From Acidiferrobacteraceae bacterium (GTDB taxonomy: Bacteria > Pseudomonadota > Gammaproteobacteria > Arenicellales > UBA868): 64,000 nt of DNA. Below, piece by piece: positions 16,941-27,297 of this stretch. The DNA lies in contig PBJL01000031.1 in assembly GCA_002721105.1 (NCBI GenBank), forward strand, positions 78,086-142,085, given 5' to 3'. Positions within the stretch are counted from its first letter, which is position 1, and the number at the start of each line of letters is the position of its first letter. Position numbers and translations under genes: made by a program. The notes below the pieces were generated by a model. That model did not search any database. It was not told where the DNA came from and saw only the letters and a list, made by a program, of their open reading frames with translations.

Positions 16941-18473
16941 CTACAATGGGATATTGCCGTGCTTGCGCCATGGATTTTTCAATTCCTTATTTTTTAACAA
17001 CTCAAGTCCGCGACATATTTTTTGGCGAGTGAACTGTGGTTGTATAATGTCATCGATGAATCCGCGCGCTCCCGCTTGAAAAGGATTAGCGAACTTTTCT
17101 TGGTACTCGTCCTGGTATTCATCAATCTCAACTGGATTTGATTTCGCTTTTCGGTAAATAATTTCCACAGCACTGCGAGCTCCCATTACAGCAATTTCAG
17201 CACTGGGCCAGGCTAAATTTATATCTCCCCGTAGGTGCTTTGACGACATTACATCATAGGCTCCACCATAGGCTTTCCTAGTAATAATTGTAATCTTGGG
17301 TACAGTTGATTCCGCATATGCGTAAAGTAGTTTAGCGCCATGCTTAATAATGCCGCCATGCTCTTGCGCGACACCTGGAAGAAACCCTGGAACATCTACA
17401 AGCGTGATTATTGGAATATTAAAAGAGTCACAAAACCGAACAAATCTAGCCGCTTTCACGGACGAATCTATATCCAAACATCCCGCTAGAACCATTGGCT
17501 GATTCGCAACTATGCCAACCGAATATCCATTCATTCGACCAAATCCAACAATTATATTTTCAGCATGACCAGGAAATATTTCAAAATAATCACGGTCATC
17601 AACTATGCTTAAGATAATCGCTTTCATATCGTAACTCTTGTTACTCTCGACTGGAATAATACTATTAAGTGCCTCAGATATCCGGTCTGATGGATCATCG
17701 GTCTTGTTTCTTGGAGCTTTTTCAAGATTATTTGATGGAATATAACTAAACAACAGTCGCATTCCTAAAAGGGCGTCAACATCATTGTTAAACGCGCAAG
17801 CCGCGACACCTGATTTTGCGGCATGAATGGATGAGCCACCGAGCTCCTCGTGCGTAACTTCCTCGTGAGTTATAGTTTTAACCACATCAGGTCCGGTAAC
17901 ATAGAGATATGAGGTATTTTTGACCATGAATATAAAATCCGTAATAGCGGGAGAATACACAGCACCGCCCGCACACGGACCCATTATCAAAGAAAGCTGC
18001 GGTACCACGCCAGATGCTAAAACATTTCGTTGAAATATTTCAGCATACCCAGCTAACGCATCGACCCCTTCTTGAATTCGCGCGCCTCCAGAATCATTTA
18101 TACCAATAATTGGGACTCCTAATCGAACCGCATGATCCATAATCTTGCAAATCTTTTTTGCATTAGCCTCAGATAGCGAACCGCCCATTACTGTGAAATC
18201 TTGACTAAAAACGAAAACATCTCGACCGTCAATCGTGCCGGTTCCTGAAACTACCCCATCTCCAGGAATTCGATTCTCTTGCATTCCGAAATCGACACAT
18301 CGATGCTCAACAAAAATATCCCATTCTTCAAACGATTGTGTATCTAGCAAAACATTAATGCGCTCATGTGCCGTTAATTTTCCTAGCTTATGTTGTAAAT
18401 CGATCCGATTAGGTCCGCCCACTGCTTTAGACAAAAGTCGACGCTTTTCAACCTCTTCTATAATTTTCTTCAT
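16941..18473 (-). CDS. pccB: Propionyl-CoA carboxylase beta subunit
   Basis: Carboxyltransferase subunit that moves CO2 from carboxybiotin to propionyl-CoA. From ATG 18473 it has 510 residues starting [12 protein letters not shown]; an in-frame ATG at 18506 would overlap the mutase gene and add 11 atypical residues. Family signs are K-L-T-A-H-E-R-I near 30, [22 protein letters not shown] and the C-terminal K-H-G-N-I-P-L. The start lies four bases after the mutase stop, so the two are surely cotranscribed. The biotin-bearing alpha subunit and methylmalonyl-CoA epimerase are not in the window and must be encoded elsewhere. Confidence 0.95.
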   Translation of the reverse strand: MKKIIEEVEKRRLLSKAVGGPNRIDLQHKLGKLTAHERINVLLDTQSFEEWDIFVEHRCVDFGMQENRIPGDGVVSGTGTIDGRDVFVFSQDFTVMGGSLSEANAKKICKIMDHAVRLGVPIIGINDSGGARIQEGVDALAGYAEIFQRNVLASGVVPQLSLIMGPCAGGAVYSPAITDFIFMVKNTSYLYVTGPDVVKTITHEEVTHEELGGSSIHAAKSGVAACAFNNDVDALLGMRLLFSYIPSNNLEKAPRNKTDDPSDRISEALNSIIPVESNKSYDMKAIILSIVDDRDYFEIFPGHAENIIVGFGRMNGYSVGIVANQPMVLAGCLDIDSSVKAARFVRFCDSFNIPIITLVDVPGFLPGVAQEHGGIIKHGAKLLYAYAESTVPKITIITRKAYGGAYDVMSSKHLRGDINLAWPSAEIAVMGARSAVEIIYRKAKSNPVEIDEYQDEYQEKFANPFQAGARGFIDDIIQPQFTRQKICRGLELLKNKELKNPWRKHGNIPL

Positions 18474-18477
18474 CAAT

Positions 18478-20619
18478 TTAACTGTTTTTTTCAGTGATAA
18501 GGTCAATAACTTTTTCTGCCGCTTCTAGTATCGATGTTCCTGGGCTAAAAATCGCGCTAATTCCTTGCTGATGCATCATTTCTACGTCTTCCGACGGTAT
18601 AACGCCTCCTAGTGTAACAATAATATCATTTTGACCGACTGCCTCTAATTCGTGCATTAGAGCCGGTATCAACGTACGATGCGCGGCTACCATCGATGAA
18701 ATACCTATCACATGCACATCATTTTCTATTGCCTGACTTACCACTTCTGCGGGAGTTTGAAAAAGTGGCGATATATCAACATCGAACCCAATATCTGCAA
18801 ATCCAGATGCAACTACTTTCGCGCCTCGATCATGACCATCTTGTCCAAGTTTCGCAATTAAAATCCTTGGTTGCCGACCAATATTTTTCGAAAACAATGA
18901 AACCTTCTCAGATAATTTTAAAAAATCTTTATTTTCTTGGGACATCATGCCATACACTCCCGAAATAGATTTAGTGTCAGCCGTATAGCGACCAAAAACA
19001 TTCTCTAATGCCTGACTAATTTCCCCGACAGTGGCACGTTTTCTTGCTGCCTCAATAGCATACTCTAATAGATTAGGCTCATCTTCGGAAGCAGCTGCTT
19101 GAAGCAAATCTAAAGCCTTCACACATTCTTGTTCGTTGCGTGATTCCTTGATTATTCTCAATTTCTGTATTTGTTCGTCGCGCACTTTTTCATTATCTAC
19201 AATCAATATCTCAATGGATTGTGGTTCTTCATTTTGGTATGCATTCACACCAATAATTACCTCTTCACCGCTATCCAGTCTAGCTTGGCGTCGCGCTGCT
19301 GCTTGTTCAATTTTCATTTTAGGTAAGCCATTTTCGACCGCCTTAGTCATGCCGCCCATTTCCTCTACTTCATTTATTAAACATCTAGCCTCAGTCATGA
19401 TGCTTTCAGTTAATGATTCCACGTAATATGACCCGCCAAGGGGATCGATTACCTTTGTAAGTCCAACCTCTTCCCGTAATAAAAGCTGAGTATTTCTTGC
19501 AATTCTCGCCGAGGCAGTGGTTGGCAATCCAAGAGCTTCATCAAAACTATTAGTATGAAGTGACTGTGTGCCTCCTAAAACAGCTGCCAAAGCTTCAATT
19601 GTCGTTCTAATGATATTCGTGTATGGATCCTTGCTCGCTAAGCTCACTCCTGAAGTTTGGCAATGTGTCCGTAATATCATAGATCTAGATTTTCGTGGTT
19701 GAAAAAATTTCTGTAATAGCTCTGGCCATAGTGTGCGAGCAGCCCGCAGCTTTGCTACTTCCATGAACATATTCATCCCAATGCCAAAGAAAAATGATAG
19801 CCTTGGCGCAAAATCATCGATATCTAGCCCAGTCTTTAAAGCTGCGCGAATATACTCAATTCCATCCGCTAGAGTATAAGCAAGCTCTTGAACCGCTGTC
19901 GCGCCTGCTTCTTGCATATGATATCCAGAAATTGAAATGGGATTAAATTTTGGCATATGATCCGTAGTAAATTTAATTATGTCAGCCACTATCCTCATCG
20001 ATGGATTAGGCGGATAGATGTAGGTATTTCGGACCATGAATTCTTTAAGGATATCATTTTGCAATGTTCCAGATAAACTTTTTAGCGAAACCTTCTGCTC
20101 TTCCGCCACTACAATATACATCGCTAAGATAGGGAGAGCAGCACCATTCATAGTCATAGATACCGACATCTTATCAAGGGGTATATTAGAGAAAAGTGTC
20201 GCCATGTCCTCGACAGTATCTATAGCTACCCCAGCATTACCAACATCACCTGCTACGCGAGGATGATCTGAATCATACCCTCGATGTGTTGGTAAATCGA
20301 AGGCTACGGATAGACCGGTTTGCCCCTCTTTGAGATTTTTTCGATAAAAAGCATTAGATTCTTCTGCTGTCGAATAGCCCGCGTACTGTCGTATGGTCCA
20401 GGGTCTGCCTACATACATTGAAGCCTTTGGTCCTCGAGTGAACGGAAGAATTCCTGGCATAGTCTCGATATATTCAATATCCTCAAGATCTTTGGATGTA
20501 TACAAGCCTTTAAGGTTTATCCCCTCCGGTGTTTGGGAATTTATGACAATGGGCGTATCACTGGCCAACTCTCTATTTATGAGATCCTGCCAAGCTTCTA
20601 CATCAAATTTATTAACCAT
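18478..20619 (-). CDS. scpA: Methylmalonyl-CoA mutase, single-chain
   Basis: Cobalamin enzyme converting (R)-methylmalonyl-CoA to succinyl-CoA. The 713 residues carry the TIM-barrel substrate domain with P-G-I-L-P-F-T-R-G and [11 protein letters not shown] near 54-82, and a C-terminal B12-binding domain with [12 protein letters not shown] whose His is the lower cobalt ligand. It is the homodimeric type and needs no separate small subunit. It is the first gene of the scpA-pccB pair. The usual GTPase chaperone (MeaB/ArgK) is not adjacent. No B12-box sequence appears in the 247-nt upstream spacer, so riboswitch control is not evident. Products feed succinate dehydrogenase through succinyl-CoA. 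Confidence 0.97.
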   Translation of the reverse strand: MVNKFDVEAWQDLINRELASDTPIVINSQTPEGINLKGLYTSKDLEDIEYIETMPGILPFTRGPKASMYVGRPWTIRQYAGYSTAEESNAFYRKNLKEGQTGLSVAFDLPTHRGYDSDHPRVAGDVGNAGVAIDTVEDMATLFSNIPLDKMSVSMTMNGAALPILAMYIVVAEEQKVSLKSLSGTLQNDILKEFMVRNTYIYPPNPSMRIVADIIKFTTDHMPKFNPISISGYHMQEAGATAVQELAYTLADGIEYIRAALKTGLDIDDFAPRLSFFFGIGMNMFMEVAKLRAARTLWPELLQKFFQPRKSRSMILRTHCQTSGVSLASKDPYTNIIRTTIEALAAVLGGTQSLHTNSFDEALGLPTTASARIARNTQLLLREEVGLTKVIDPLGGSYYVESLTESIMTEARCLINEVEEMGGMTKAVENGLPKMKIEQAAARRQARLDSGEEVIIGVNAYQNEEPQSIEILIVDNEKVRDEQIQKLRIIKESRNEQECVKALDLLQAAASEDEPNLLEYAIEAARKRATVGEISQALENVFGRYTADTKSISGVYGMMSQENKDFLKLSEKVSLFSKNIGRQPRILIAKLGQDGHDRGAKVVASGFADIGFDVDISPLFQTPAEVVSQAIENDVHVIGISSMVAAHRTLIPALMHELEAVGQNDIIVTLGGVIPSEDVEMMHQQGISAIFSPGTSILEAAEKVIDLITEKNS

Positions 20620-20866
20620 TATTAAATTTTTATTCGCTAATAGAGTTATTTCAGATTGTTTGCGTTAAGCTAGTCATTAAATAATGTGTACGTTAAAGTT
20701 AAAACACGCTATTTCAAATTGCCCCTTCCAGAATTCAAGGCCAATATAATTACTCGGAACTTTACCAAACGTAGCAAAAAGATAACACTATGATAAGGCG
20801 ATTCTTTACTATCTGACATCGTGTCTAGTTAAAAATTCGGTTTTAAGGTATATCTAAGGAGAAATT

Positions 20867-21643
20867 ATGACATACACCTGTATCGCAATAAAAATTGAAA
20901 ACGGGGTTGGTTTAATAACCTTGGATCGACCTGATGCTTTAAACGCACTATCAGATGAGCTTATGCATGAGTTAAGTGAAGCTGTAGATGACCTCGACTC
21001 CAACCCAAATGTATCAGCATTAATTATTACGGGTAGCGATAGGGCCTTCGCGGCTGGTGCGGATATTAAAAGCATGATCGATAAAACATATGTTGATGCC
21101 TATAGTTCTGATTTTATTGGTAGCCATTGGCATTGTATTAGTCGCTGTCGAAAACCGGTTATTGCTGCGGTATCAGGATATGCATTTGGTGGCGGATGTG
21201 AATTAGCAATGATGTGCGACATTATAATAGCATCGGAATCCGCAAAATTCGGTCAACCGGAAATCAAACTCGGCATCATCCCCGGTGCAGGTGGAACACA
21301 AAGATTGGTTCGTGCGATAGGAAAATCTAAAGCGATGGAAATGATTCTTACAGGTCGTATTATGACGGCAGATGAGGCAGAACGCGCGGGACTAATTAGC
21401 CGTGTAGTACCAAACGATAAACTAATATCAGAAGCAAAACAAGTTGCAAAGAATATTGTCAAACTTTCAACTCCTTCCACACTAATGGCAAAATCCGCTG
21501 TAAACTCTGCGTTTGAAACAACACTAGATCAAGGCATGAAAAGTGAGCGTGGAATTTTTCTTTCTCTATTTGCCACTGAAGATCAAAAGGAGGGGATGGA
21601 GGCATTTTTAGAAAAAAGATCACCACGATGGAAAAATAAATGA
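20867..21643 (+). CDS. Enoyl-CoA hydratase
   Basis: Crotonase-family enzyme adding water to 2-enoyl-CoA in beta-oxidation. The 258 residues contain the oxyanion-hole region A-F-A-A-G-A-D-I-K-S-M near 62-72 and both catalytic glutamates, in F-G-G-G-C-E-L-A-M and in Q-P-E-I-K-L-G-I-I-P-G-A-G-G-T-Q. This full set favours a true short-chain hydratase over other crotonase functions. The ribosome-binding site AAGGAG lies six bases before the ATG. The gene is divergent from scpA and 13 nt ahead of mtnA. A TATAAT at 20745-20750 may be a -10 box but lacks a matching -35 box. Confidence 0.93.
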   Translation: MTYTCIAIKIENGVGLITLDRPDALNALSDELMHELSEAVDDLDSNPNVSALIITGSDRAFAAGADIKSMIDKTYVDAYSSDFIGSHWHCISRCRKPVIAAVSGYAFGGGCELAMMCDIIIASESAKFGQPEIKLGIIPGAGGTQRLVRAIGKSKAMEMILTGRIMTADEAERAGLISRVVPNDKLISEAKQVAKNIVKLSTPSTLMAKSAVNSAFETTLDQGMKSERGIFLSLFATEDQKEGMEAFLEKRSPRWKNK

Positions 21644-21656
21644 GGTAACTGGGTTT

Positions 21657-22763
21657 ATGAACATTGACGGAAAACATTTCACATCAATATGGATTGAAAA
21701 TGATGAGCCCGTTATCTATGCAATAGACCAAAGAGAACTCCCGTTTAATTTCAGAATTAAAAAAATGACTACCGTCAGTGATGTCGCCTTGGGGATTTCT
21801 ACTATGGTTATGCGTGGAGCACCTCTAATAGGGGTTGCGGGTGCTTGTGGTATGTACATTGCAGCATCACATGATCCGTCCAGTTCCAATCTGAAACAGA
21901 GCGCTGAAATGTTACTTAATACCAGACCTACGGCTATCAATCTACGTTGGGCGATTGATAAATTATTGGAGAAATTACTGAAAGTTGAGTCGAGTGCCCG
22001 AGTGAACGTAGCACGTAAGATAGTGGAACAACTCTATAACGATGACATAAAGACCAATAGTAACCTTGGTAATCAAGGCTACAAAATCCTTCGAGATGCT
22101 TATTCAAAAAAGAGAAATGGAGATTCGCTTAATATATTAACTCACTGTAATGCAGGTTGGCTTGCAACTGTGGATTGGGGGACAGCATTAGCGCCTATCT
22201 ATAAAGCTCAGCTAGCACATATAAATCTTCATATATGGATTGATGAAACTAGGCCTCGAAATCAAGGTTCATCCCTAACCGCCTGGGAAATGAAAAATGA
22301 AGAGATTCCTTATACTATCATTTCAGATAATGCTGGCGGCCATCTTATGCAAACCGGTCAAATAGATCTTTGCATAGTCGGTTCGGATCGTACCGCACGT
22401 ACAGGGGCAGTGTGCAATAAAATTGGCACCTATTTAAAGGCGCTAGCAGCTAAAGATAATGATATACCATTCTATGTCGCTCTACCATCAAGCACTATTG
22501 ATTGGTCTTGGGATCCTGAAAAAAATAACATAGAAATTGAAGAACGCAACCCAGAAGAGGTCTTGTTTACCAAAGGTGTTCTAAGTAATGGTGCTGTAGC
22601 TGCAGTTAGAACATCCCCCGAAGGAAGCGCAGCTGCTAATCCTGCTTTTGACATTACTCCTCCTGAATTGATTTCTGGACTTATCACAGATCGAGGTATT
22701 TGTGAGGCGAAGGAGAGCTCTTTACTTCGTCTTCATCCTGAAGGCGATATAGTGAAACGTTAA
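21657..22763 (+). CDS. mtnA: S-methyl-5-thioribose-1-phosphate isomerase
   Basis: Converts methylthioribose-1-phosphate to the ribulose form in methionine salvage from methylthioadenosine. The 368-residue protein has M-R-G-A-P-L-I-G-V-A near residue 52, the active-site Cys in T-H-C-N-A-G-W-L-A, and the catalytic Asp region V-G-S-D-R-T-A-R-T-G, which together separate it from eIF2B-alpha. Of the salvage pathway only mtnA lies here. It starts 13 nt after the hydratase gene and probably shares its transcript. A phosphorylase (MtnP) or nucleosidase/kinase pair supplying the substrate must be elsewhere. Confidence 0.95.
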   Translation: MNIDGKHFTSIWIENDEPVIYAIDQRELPFNFRIKKMTTVSDVALGISTMVMRGAPLIGVAGACGMYIAASHDPSSSNLKQSAEMLLNTRPTAINLRWAIDKLLEKLLKVESSARVNVARKIVEQLYNDDIKTNSNLGNQGYKILRDAYSKKRNGDSLNILTHCNAGWLATVDWGTALAPIYKAQLAHINLHIWIDETRPRNQGSSLTAWEMKNEEIPYTIISDNAGGHLMQTGQIDLCIVGSDRTARTGAVCNKIGTYLKALAAKDNDIPFYVALPSSTIDWSWDPEKNNIEIEERNPEEVLFTKGVLSNGAVAAVRTSPEGSAAANPAFDITPPELISGLITDRGICEAKESSLLRLHPEGDIVKR

Positions 22764-22825
22764 TATCCTCTAAGATATCATCAATAGCCTTGAAATTTCT
22801 AATCCTAGCAACTACAAACAATACC

Positions 22826-24901
22826 ATGAGCACATCTAAAAGCAACCCATGGGTTGCTTTCACTTTCACATTACTTTTATATAGTCTACTTGCCATAACA
22901 TCGTTGTCACATGGGAACGATGATCAAACATATGAGTTTTCTGAAACGAACAAACAAACGACCAAATTGATCACCCATTTACTAAATAAATATCATTATA
23001 AAAAACCGGTTATTGATAATGAATTCTCCTCTAATTTCTTAGACGCATATGTCGACAATCTTGACCCTAACCGTAGCTACTTTCTCACTTCAGATATAGA
23101 ATCCTTTGAAAAATTTAGATACTTGTTTGATAATCTAATTAAGAAAGCGAATTTACAACCTGCGTATGAAATATTCTCAATATATCAAGAAAGAGCATTA
23201 GAGAGAATTTCATATGCCGACAGCGTATTGGATACTAGCTTCAATTTTTCTATCGATGAAGAATATCAAATCGAGCGAACTCAAGAAGAATGGAAATCAA
23301 ATAACACTGACTTAGATAAACTATGGACCCAACGCGTTAAATATGATTGGTTAGCACTAAAACTTACAGGAGAATCTGATGCTAATATTTATAATACCTT
23401 AAATGCTCGATATAAAAATATTGAACGGCGGTTAAACCAAATCACTGAGAAAGATGTTTTTGATATAATCATCAACACCTTCCTTACTTCAATTGAGCCA
23501 CACACTAGTTTCTTCACACCGAGAGCAACCGAAAACTTCAAAATTAAGATGAGCCTTTCCCTTGAAGGTATAGGCGCTGTCCTCAAAATGGACGGTGAAT
23601 ATACCGTTATTCATCGGATATTACCTGGCGGACCGGCTGATTTAACAAAAAATCTGGAGGCAGGAGATAGAATAATAGGTGTTGGACAAAATGACGCAAA
23701 CCCAGTAGACACTGTCGGCTGGCGTCTTGATGACGTAGTGGATCTTATCAGAGGAGCAAAAGGATCTATTGTCCGTCTTCAAATATTGCCTAAAACTGAA
23801 CCAATCGGAGGTATATCAAAAACCATAGAGATTGTCCGCGATACGATTAAACTAGAAGAACAAGCCGCTAGTCATAGAGTTCTCGAAATGGAAACAGACC
23901 TTGGACGAAAACGCATTGGCATAATCGACATACCGACTTTCTATGTCGATTTTGACGCGCAATCCCGAGGTGAAAAAAATTATCGCAGCACTACTAGGGA
24001 TTTACGTGATTTACTAATTGAACTAGATAAATCAAGTATTGATGGATTAATTATTGATCTTCGTGGAAATGGCGGAGGCTCACTTATCGAGGCAATCTCA
24101 GCAACTGGTTTATTTATTAATTCAGGCCCAGTCGTCCAAATAAAGACCTCCACTGGAAAAATAGACATTAAAAAAGATCCCGACCCTAATATTTTATCTA
24201 CACATCCTTTAGTAATATTGGTTGATCGTGACAGCGCCTCGGCTTCCGAAATATTTGCAGGTGCTATCCAAGATTATCGCCGAGGATACATTGTCGGGGA
24301 AGCTACATTTGGCAAAGGGACCGTTCAAAATATGGTGGCTCTTGATAATTTTGTAAAAAATCCAACTAATCAACTGGGTCAACTTAAATTGACGATTGCT
24401 CAATTTTTTCGAATTACCGGCAACAGTACTCAGTTTCGTGGGGTAATCCCAGACTTTGTTTTACCAGAAACATACTACCGTCCAAATCAACGTGAATGGA
24501 CTAATAAGAGCGCCATGCCTTGGTCTGAGATCAAGCCTATCCCTTTTGTTGAGTATGATCAAAATATGAGACTTGGTGAGGAACAGTGGTCTAATCTACA
24601 AATGAAACATGATACCAGAATAAGGAATAACCCAATATTTCGGTACCTTACAAAGAAAATAGAATTCGACGCTAAATTAGCACAAAAAAATATTTTTTCC
24701 CTAGATGAATCGCGCCGTTATACCGAACGCGACTCACACGAAAACAACATTAACGAACTAAAAAATATTTTATTAGGTCAAGATAAAACAGTCACACCAG
24801 GATCGCTAGATAAAATTGATTTTCCTGAAGAAGCGATACTAGTTGAGTCTGCCAAAATCCTTACAGATATCATATTTTTGACTAGCGATAGGAGTGACTA
24901 A
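22826..24901 (+). CDS. prc: Periplasmic tail-specific protease
   Basis: Serine protease of the S41 family that trims or degrades periplasmic proteins from their C-termini. From ATG 22826 it has 691 residues, close to E. coli Prc (682); an in-frame TTG at 22790 would add 12. A signal peptide with hydrophobic core A-F-T-F-T-L-L-L-Y-S-L-L-A-I opens the protein. A PDZ domain follows (E-G-I-G-A-V-L and P-G-G-P-A-D-L), then the catalytic Ser in D-S-A-S-A-S-E-I and the Lys in F-G-K-G-T-V-Q about 26 residues later. No ribosome-binding site is seen before either start. It follows mtnA by 62 nt and converges on erpA. Confidence 0.95.
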   Translation: MSTSKSNPWVAFTFTLLLYSLLAITSLSHGNDDQTYEFSETNKQTTKLITHLLNKYHYKKPVIDNEFSSNFLDAYVDNLDPNRSYFLTSDIESFEKFRYLFDNLIKKANLQPAYEIFSIYQERALERISYADSVLDTSFNFSIDEEYQIERTQEEWKSNNTDLDKLWTQRVKYDWLALKLTGESDANIYNTLNARYKNIERRLNQITEKDVFDIIINTFLTSIEPHTSFFTPRATENFKIKMSLSLEGIGAVLKMDGEYTVIHRILPGGPADLTKNLEAGDRIIGVGQNDANPVDTVGWRLDDVVDLIRGAKGSIVRLQILPKTEPIGGISKTIEIVRDTIKLEEQAASHRVLEMETDLGRKRIGIIDIPTFYVDFDAQSRGEKNYRSTTRDLRDLLIELDKSSIDGLIIDLRGNGGGSLIEAISATGLFINSGPVVQIKTSTGKIDIKKDPDPNILSTHPLVILVDRDSASASEIFAGAIQDYRRGYIVGEATFGKGTVQNMVALDNFVKNPTNQLGQLKLTIAQFFRITGNSTQFRGVIPDFVLPETYYRPNQREWTNKSAMPWSEIKPIPFVEYDQNMRLGEEQWSNLQMKHDTRIRNNPIFRYLTKKIEFDAKLAQKNIFSLDESRRYTERDSHENNINELKNILLGQDKTVTPGSLDKIDFPEEAILVESAKILTDIIFLTSDRSD

Positions 24902-24951
24902 CTGAGGTTTATACTTGTTAATCACTAACCTTGCAAAAATACAATTACTCT

Positions 24952-25329
24952 TTATTGGGCGCCGCCGCAACCACCACAAGATCCACTTCCACCGATAGCC
25001 TGAAAAACATTGTTGAAAACAAAAGTAGCATTGGCGCCATCCTCCGAATAATCTATTTCTGCGCCATGCATGTATGATAAAGCGAAAGGATCAACCACCA
25101 TTCTAAACCCTTCAGAACCTTCTAAGATGCTATCCAGAGAATTGTTCGTCTCTGAAAACGTCATGCCATAATTCATGCCACTACAGCCACCACCTGTTAC
25201 AAACACTCTCACTGCGTCAATTGACTCTCCAGCACTAGCTATCAACTCGGAAATTTTTAATCGCGCAGTATCCGTAACTGTTATTTGGCCTTGCTCAATT
25301 ATATTGGGGGTGCTCTGTTGCTCTATCAT
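24952..25329 (-). CDS. erpA: A-type iron-sulfur cluster carrier ErpA
   Basis: Carries and inserts Fe-S clusters into apoproteins, among them isoprenoid and respiratory enzymes. The 125-residue sequence has the three A-type cysteines, in V-T-G-G-G-C-S-G-M-N-Y and in G-S-C-G-G-C-G-G near the C-terminus. The conserved L-S-Y-M-H-G-A-E-I-D-Y points to ErpA, which gammaproteobacteria keep apart from the isc operon, as here. It is divergent from yggX, another gene of iron handling, across a 119-nt spacer. Clients in this window include SdhB, ETF-QO and possibly the QueG-like protein (inference). Confidence 0.93.
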   Translation of the reverse strand: MIEQQSTPNIIEQGQITVTDTARLKISELIASAGESIDAVRVFVTGGGCSGMNYGMTFSETNNSLDSILEGSEGFRMVVDPFALSYMHGAEIDYSEDGANATFVFNNVFQAIGGSGSCGGCGGAQ

Positions 25330-25448
25330 TCGGTATATCCTATATTCAATTATTTATATAAATTTAACTCATTGGATGTAATAGTGCTTTTATTTAGAAT
25401 AATTACTGCTTACAATTAACCTAATAGTCACCATCCCATTATTTTACC

Positions 25449-25724
25449 ATGCGAGAGGTAAACTGCGCTGTTTTAAATCGAGTCGCTGAAGGCTTGAACA
25501 GCCCTCCATATCCTGGTGCAATTGGCCAAAGAATATATGAAACTATTTCTAGGGAAGCCTGGGATTCGTGGCTGCAACGGCTAGTACTTATTATTAATGA
25601 AAATCGTCTAAGCACCGCCGATCCGGAACATGTCAAACTGATAGAGAGCCATATGCTTGGTTTTCTTTTTAATGAGGGTGAATTAGGCAATGTTCCAGCT
25701 GGATTTGCAGCTCCAGAAGAGTAA
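25449..25724 (+). CDS. yggX: Fe(2+)-trafficking protein YggX
   Basis: Small cytosolic protein (91 residues) that protects Fe-S enzymes from oxidative damage in enterics. It begins M-R-E-V-N-C-A-V-L-N with the single conserved Cys near the N-terminus, then P-Y-P-G-A-I-G-Q-R-I-Y and W-x-x-W-L-Q-R, and ends in a proline-containing tail as in the family. The gene stands alone on the plus strand, divergent from erpA and convergent with pdxJ. In E. coli it follows mutY, which is not here. No ribosome-binding site is evident. Confidence 0.94.
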   Translation: MREVNCAVLNRVAEGLNSPPYPGAIGQRIYETISREAWDSWLQRLVLIINENRLSTADPEHVKLIESHMLGFLFNEGELGNVPAGFAAPEE

Positions 25725-25755
25725 GCTAAACACTTTTTTAACTAGATCAGTGCCA

Positions 25756-26487
25756 TCAAACAGCTTCTTGATTCGCGGCTTCTATCAGCCTTTTCATTTC
25801 TTGAACTGCGTTGGATAACCCAACGAAAACTGCTCTCGAAATAATGGAGTGACCAATATTTAACTCGGAGATTGCTCCTATATTAGCAATTTGAGTAACG
25901 TTATTATAATGCAGGCCATGACCTGCATTAACTCTTAATCCCTGTTGCGTAGCAAATAAGCTAGCGGTCACTACTTTGTCACGTTCCAACGCTATGACAT
26001 CAGGATTATTTGAATCTGCATATGTTCCAGTGTGGATTTCAACTGATTGAACGCCTATGGTATAAGAGGCTTCAATCTGCACATTATCCGGATCAACAAA
26101 AGTTGACACCTCAATACCTTCACCTTTTAATCGTGATACCATATCTACTAATTTTACATTATTTTTTTTTACATCTAGCCCGCCTTCAGTAGTTAATTCT
26201 TCTCTACGTTCTGGCACTAAACAAACATTATCCGGTTTTATTTTACACGCTATTCGAATCATTTCATCGGTAGCAGCAATTTCTAAATTCATACGAGTCT
26301 TTATCTTCTTTCGAAGAGCTTTCACATCTTCATCCATTATATGTCGGCGGTCTTCGCGGAGGTGGATTGTAATTAAATCTGCTCCCGACTCTTCAGAAAT
26401 TTTTGCGGCGTCAAGCGGACTAGGGTATAAGGTTCCTCGTGCCTGTCGTAGCGTGGCTATATGATCAATATTTACACCTAATTCCAT
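25756..26487 (-). CDS. pdxJ: Pyridoxine 5'-phosphate synthase
   Basis: TIM-barrel enzyme forming pyridoxine 5'-phosphate from 1-deoxyxylulose 5-phosphate and 3-amino-2-oxopropyl phosphate. The 243 residues contain the start L-G-V-N-I-D-H-I-A-T-L-R-Q-A-R, the catalytic H-L-R-E-D-R-R-H-I and V-N-A-G-H-G-L-H-Y. It is the last gene of the conserved lepA-lepB-rnc-era-recO-pdxJ run and lies 54 nt after recO. Its product supplies PLP for GlyA among others. Confidence 0.97.
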   Translation of the reverse strand: MELGVNIDHIATLRQARGTLYPSPLDAAKISEESGADLITIHLREDRRHIMDEDVKALRKKIKTRMNLEIAATDEMIRIACKIKPDNVCLVPERREELTTEGGLDVKKNNVKLVDMVSRLKGEGIEVSTFVDPDNVQIEASYTIGVQSVEIHTGTYADSNNPDVIALERDKVVTASLFATQQGLRVNAGHGLHYNNVTQIANIGAISELNIGHSIISRAVFVGLSNAVQEMKRLIEAANQEAV

Positions 26488-26541
26488 TATCTCTCTCCAA
26501 TTCTTACGACCATGATTTCACTATTGCATTACTTAAAGTTA

Positions 26542-27282
26542 TTAATTATGTAAATTTTCAAGGTTAGAAAATAAATAGCTATACATACGCCTACTTTTTA
26601 TAGGTTTTCCACCTAATTGATAGTCAATCACACCTCTTGTGAGCTGCTTGAGTTCCCGGCGATGCAATTCGCTGAATATGGTCTCCTCGTGTAACGCCAA
26701 CAACGATCCACCTTGTATTACTGCGCCACTATCAGTAGAAGATTCTCTAGGAATGGCGCCTGATCCCCAAATATAAAGATAGGTTACATTAGGATCAATC
26801 GGCGCTCCTGATGCAACATCATGGGTTAAATTTAAGCCATAACCAATTTCTTGAAGCAAATTCTTCTCAAATATTCGTAATGTTTTTTCAATATCACTGT
26901 CCTCACTTAATTTGTTAACAGTATGTGCATAACAATCGAACAATTTCTCATGTGGATCACCTTTTTGCAACGTGAGTAGAATTAATTCGTTTAGATAATA
27001 ACCGCAGAAAAGTTTTTCACCTGCAAGGCTTTTTCGACAACCACCCATATCCGCATTAATCATAGTTTTAATCTCGCCCTTCCCAGACCAAGATGCGGTA
27101 ACTCTTTGAAATGGCAAAAGCATTCCCCGCAATCGTGACTTTCTTTTCTTGACACCTTTTGCCATCAAAACTACTCTGCCATAATTACGAGAAAATCCCT
27201 CTATCAACAAACTAGTTTCAGAGAATGGCCTCTGGTGAAGAATAAAAATTGATTCGTTACTTACTCTTCTATTTCTATCCAA
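26542..27282 (-). CDS. recO: DNA repair protein RecO
   Basis: Recombination mediator that helps load RecA onto SSB-coated DNA in the RecF pathway. The 246-residue product starts with an OB-fold (I-L-H-Q-R-P-F-S-E-T-S-L-L near 14-26, G-V-K-K-R-K-S-R-L-R-G near 43-53) and continues with the helical C-terminal domain. The zinc cysteines of some homologues are missing, as is common in gammaproteobacteria. The frame begins at a TTG (27282) 15 nt after era; no nearby ATG or GTG fits better. Identity rests largely on domain pattern and its fixed place between era and pdxJ. Confidence 0.93.
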   Translation of the reverse strand: MDRNRRVSNESIFILHQRPFSETSLLIEGFSRNYGRVVLMAKGVKKRKSRLRGMLLPFQRVTASWSGKGEIKTMINADMGGCRKSLAGEKLFCGYYLNELILLTLQKGDPHEKLFDCYAHTVNKLSEDSDIEKTLRIFEKNLLQEIGYGLNLTHDVASGAPIDPNVTYLYIWGSGAIPRESSTDSGAVIQGGSLLALHEETIFSELHRRELKQLTRGVIDYQLGGKPIKSRRMYSYLFSNLENLHN

Positions 27283-27297
27283 TTCAATGACCCTTTA

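Noticed and set aside
20620..20866. Possible cobalamin riboswitch upstream of the methylmalonyl-CoA mutase gene
   Set aside because: No B12-box-like sequence or long structured leader was seen in this 247-nt divergent spacer.
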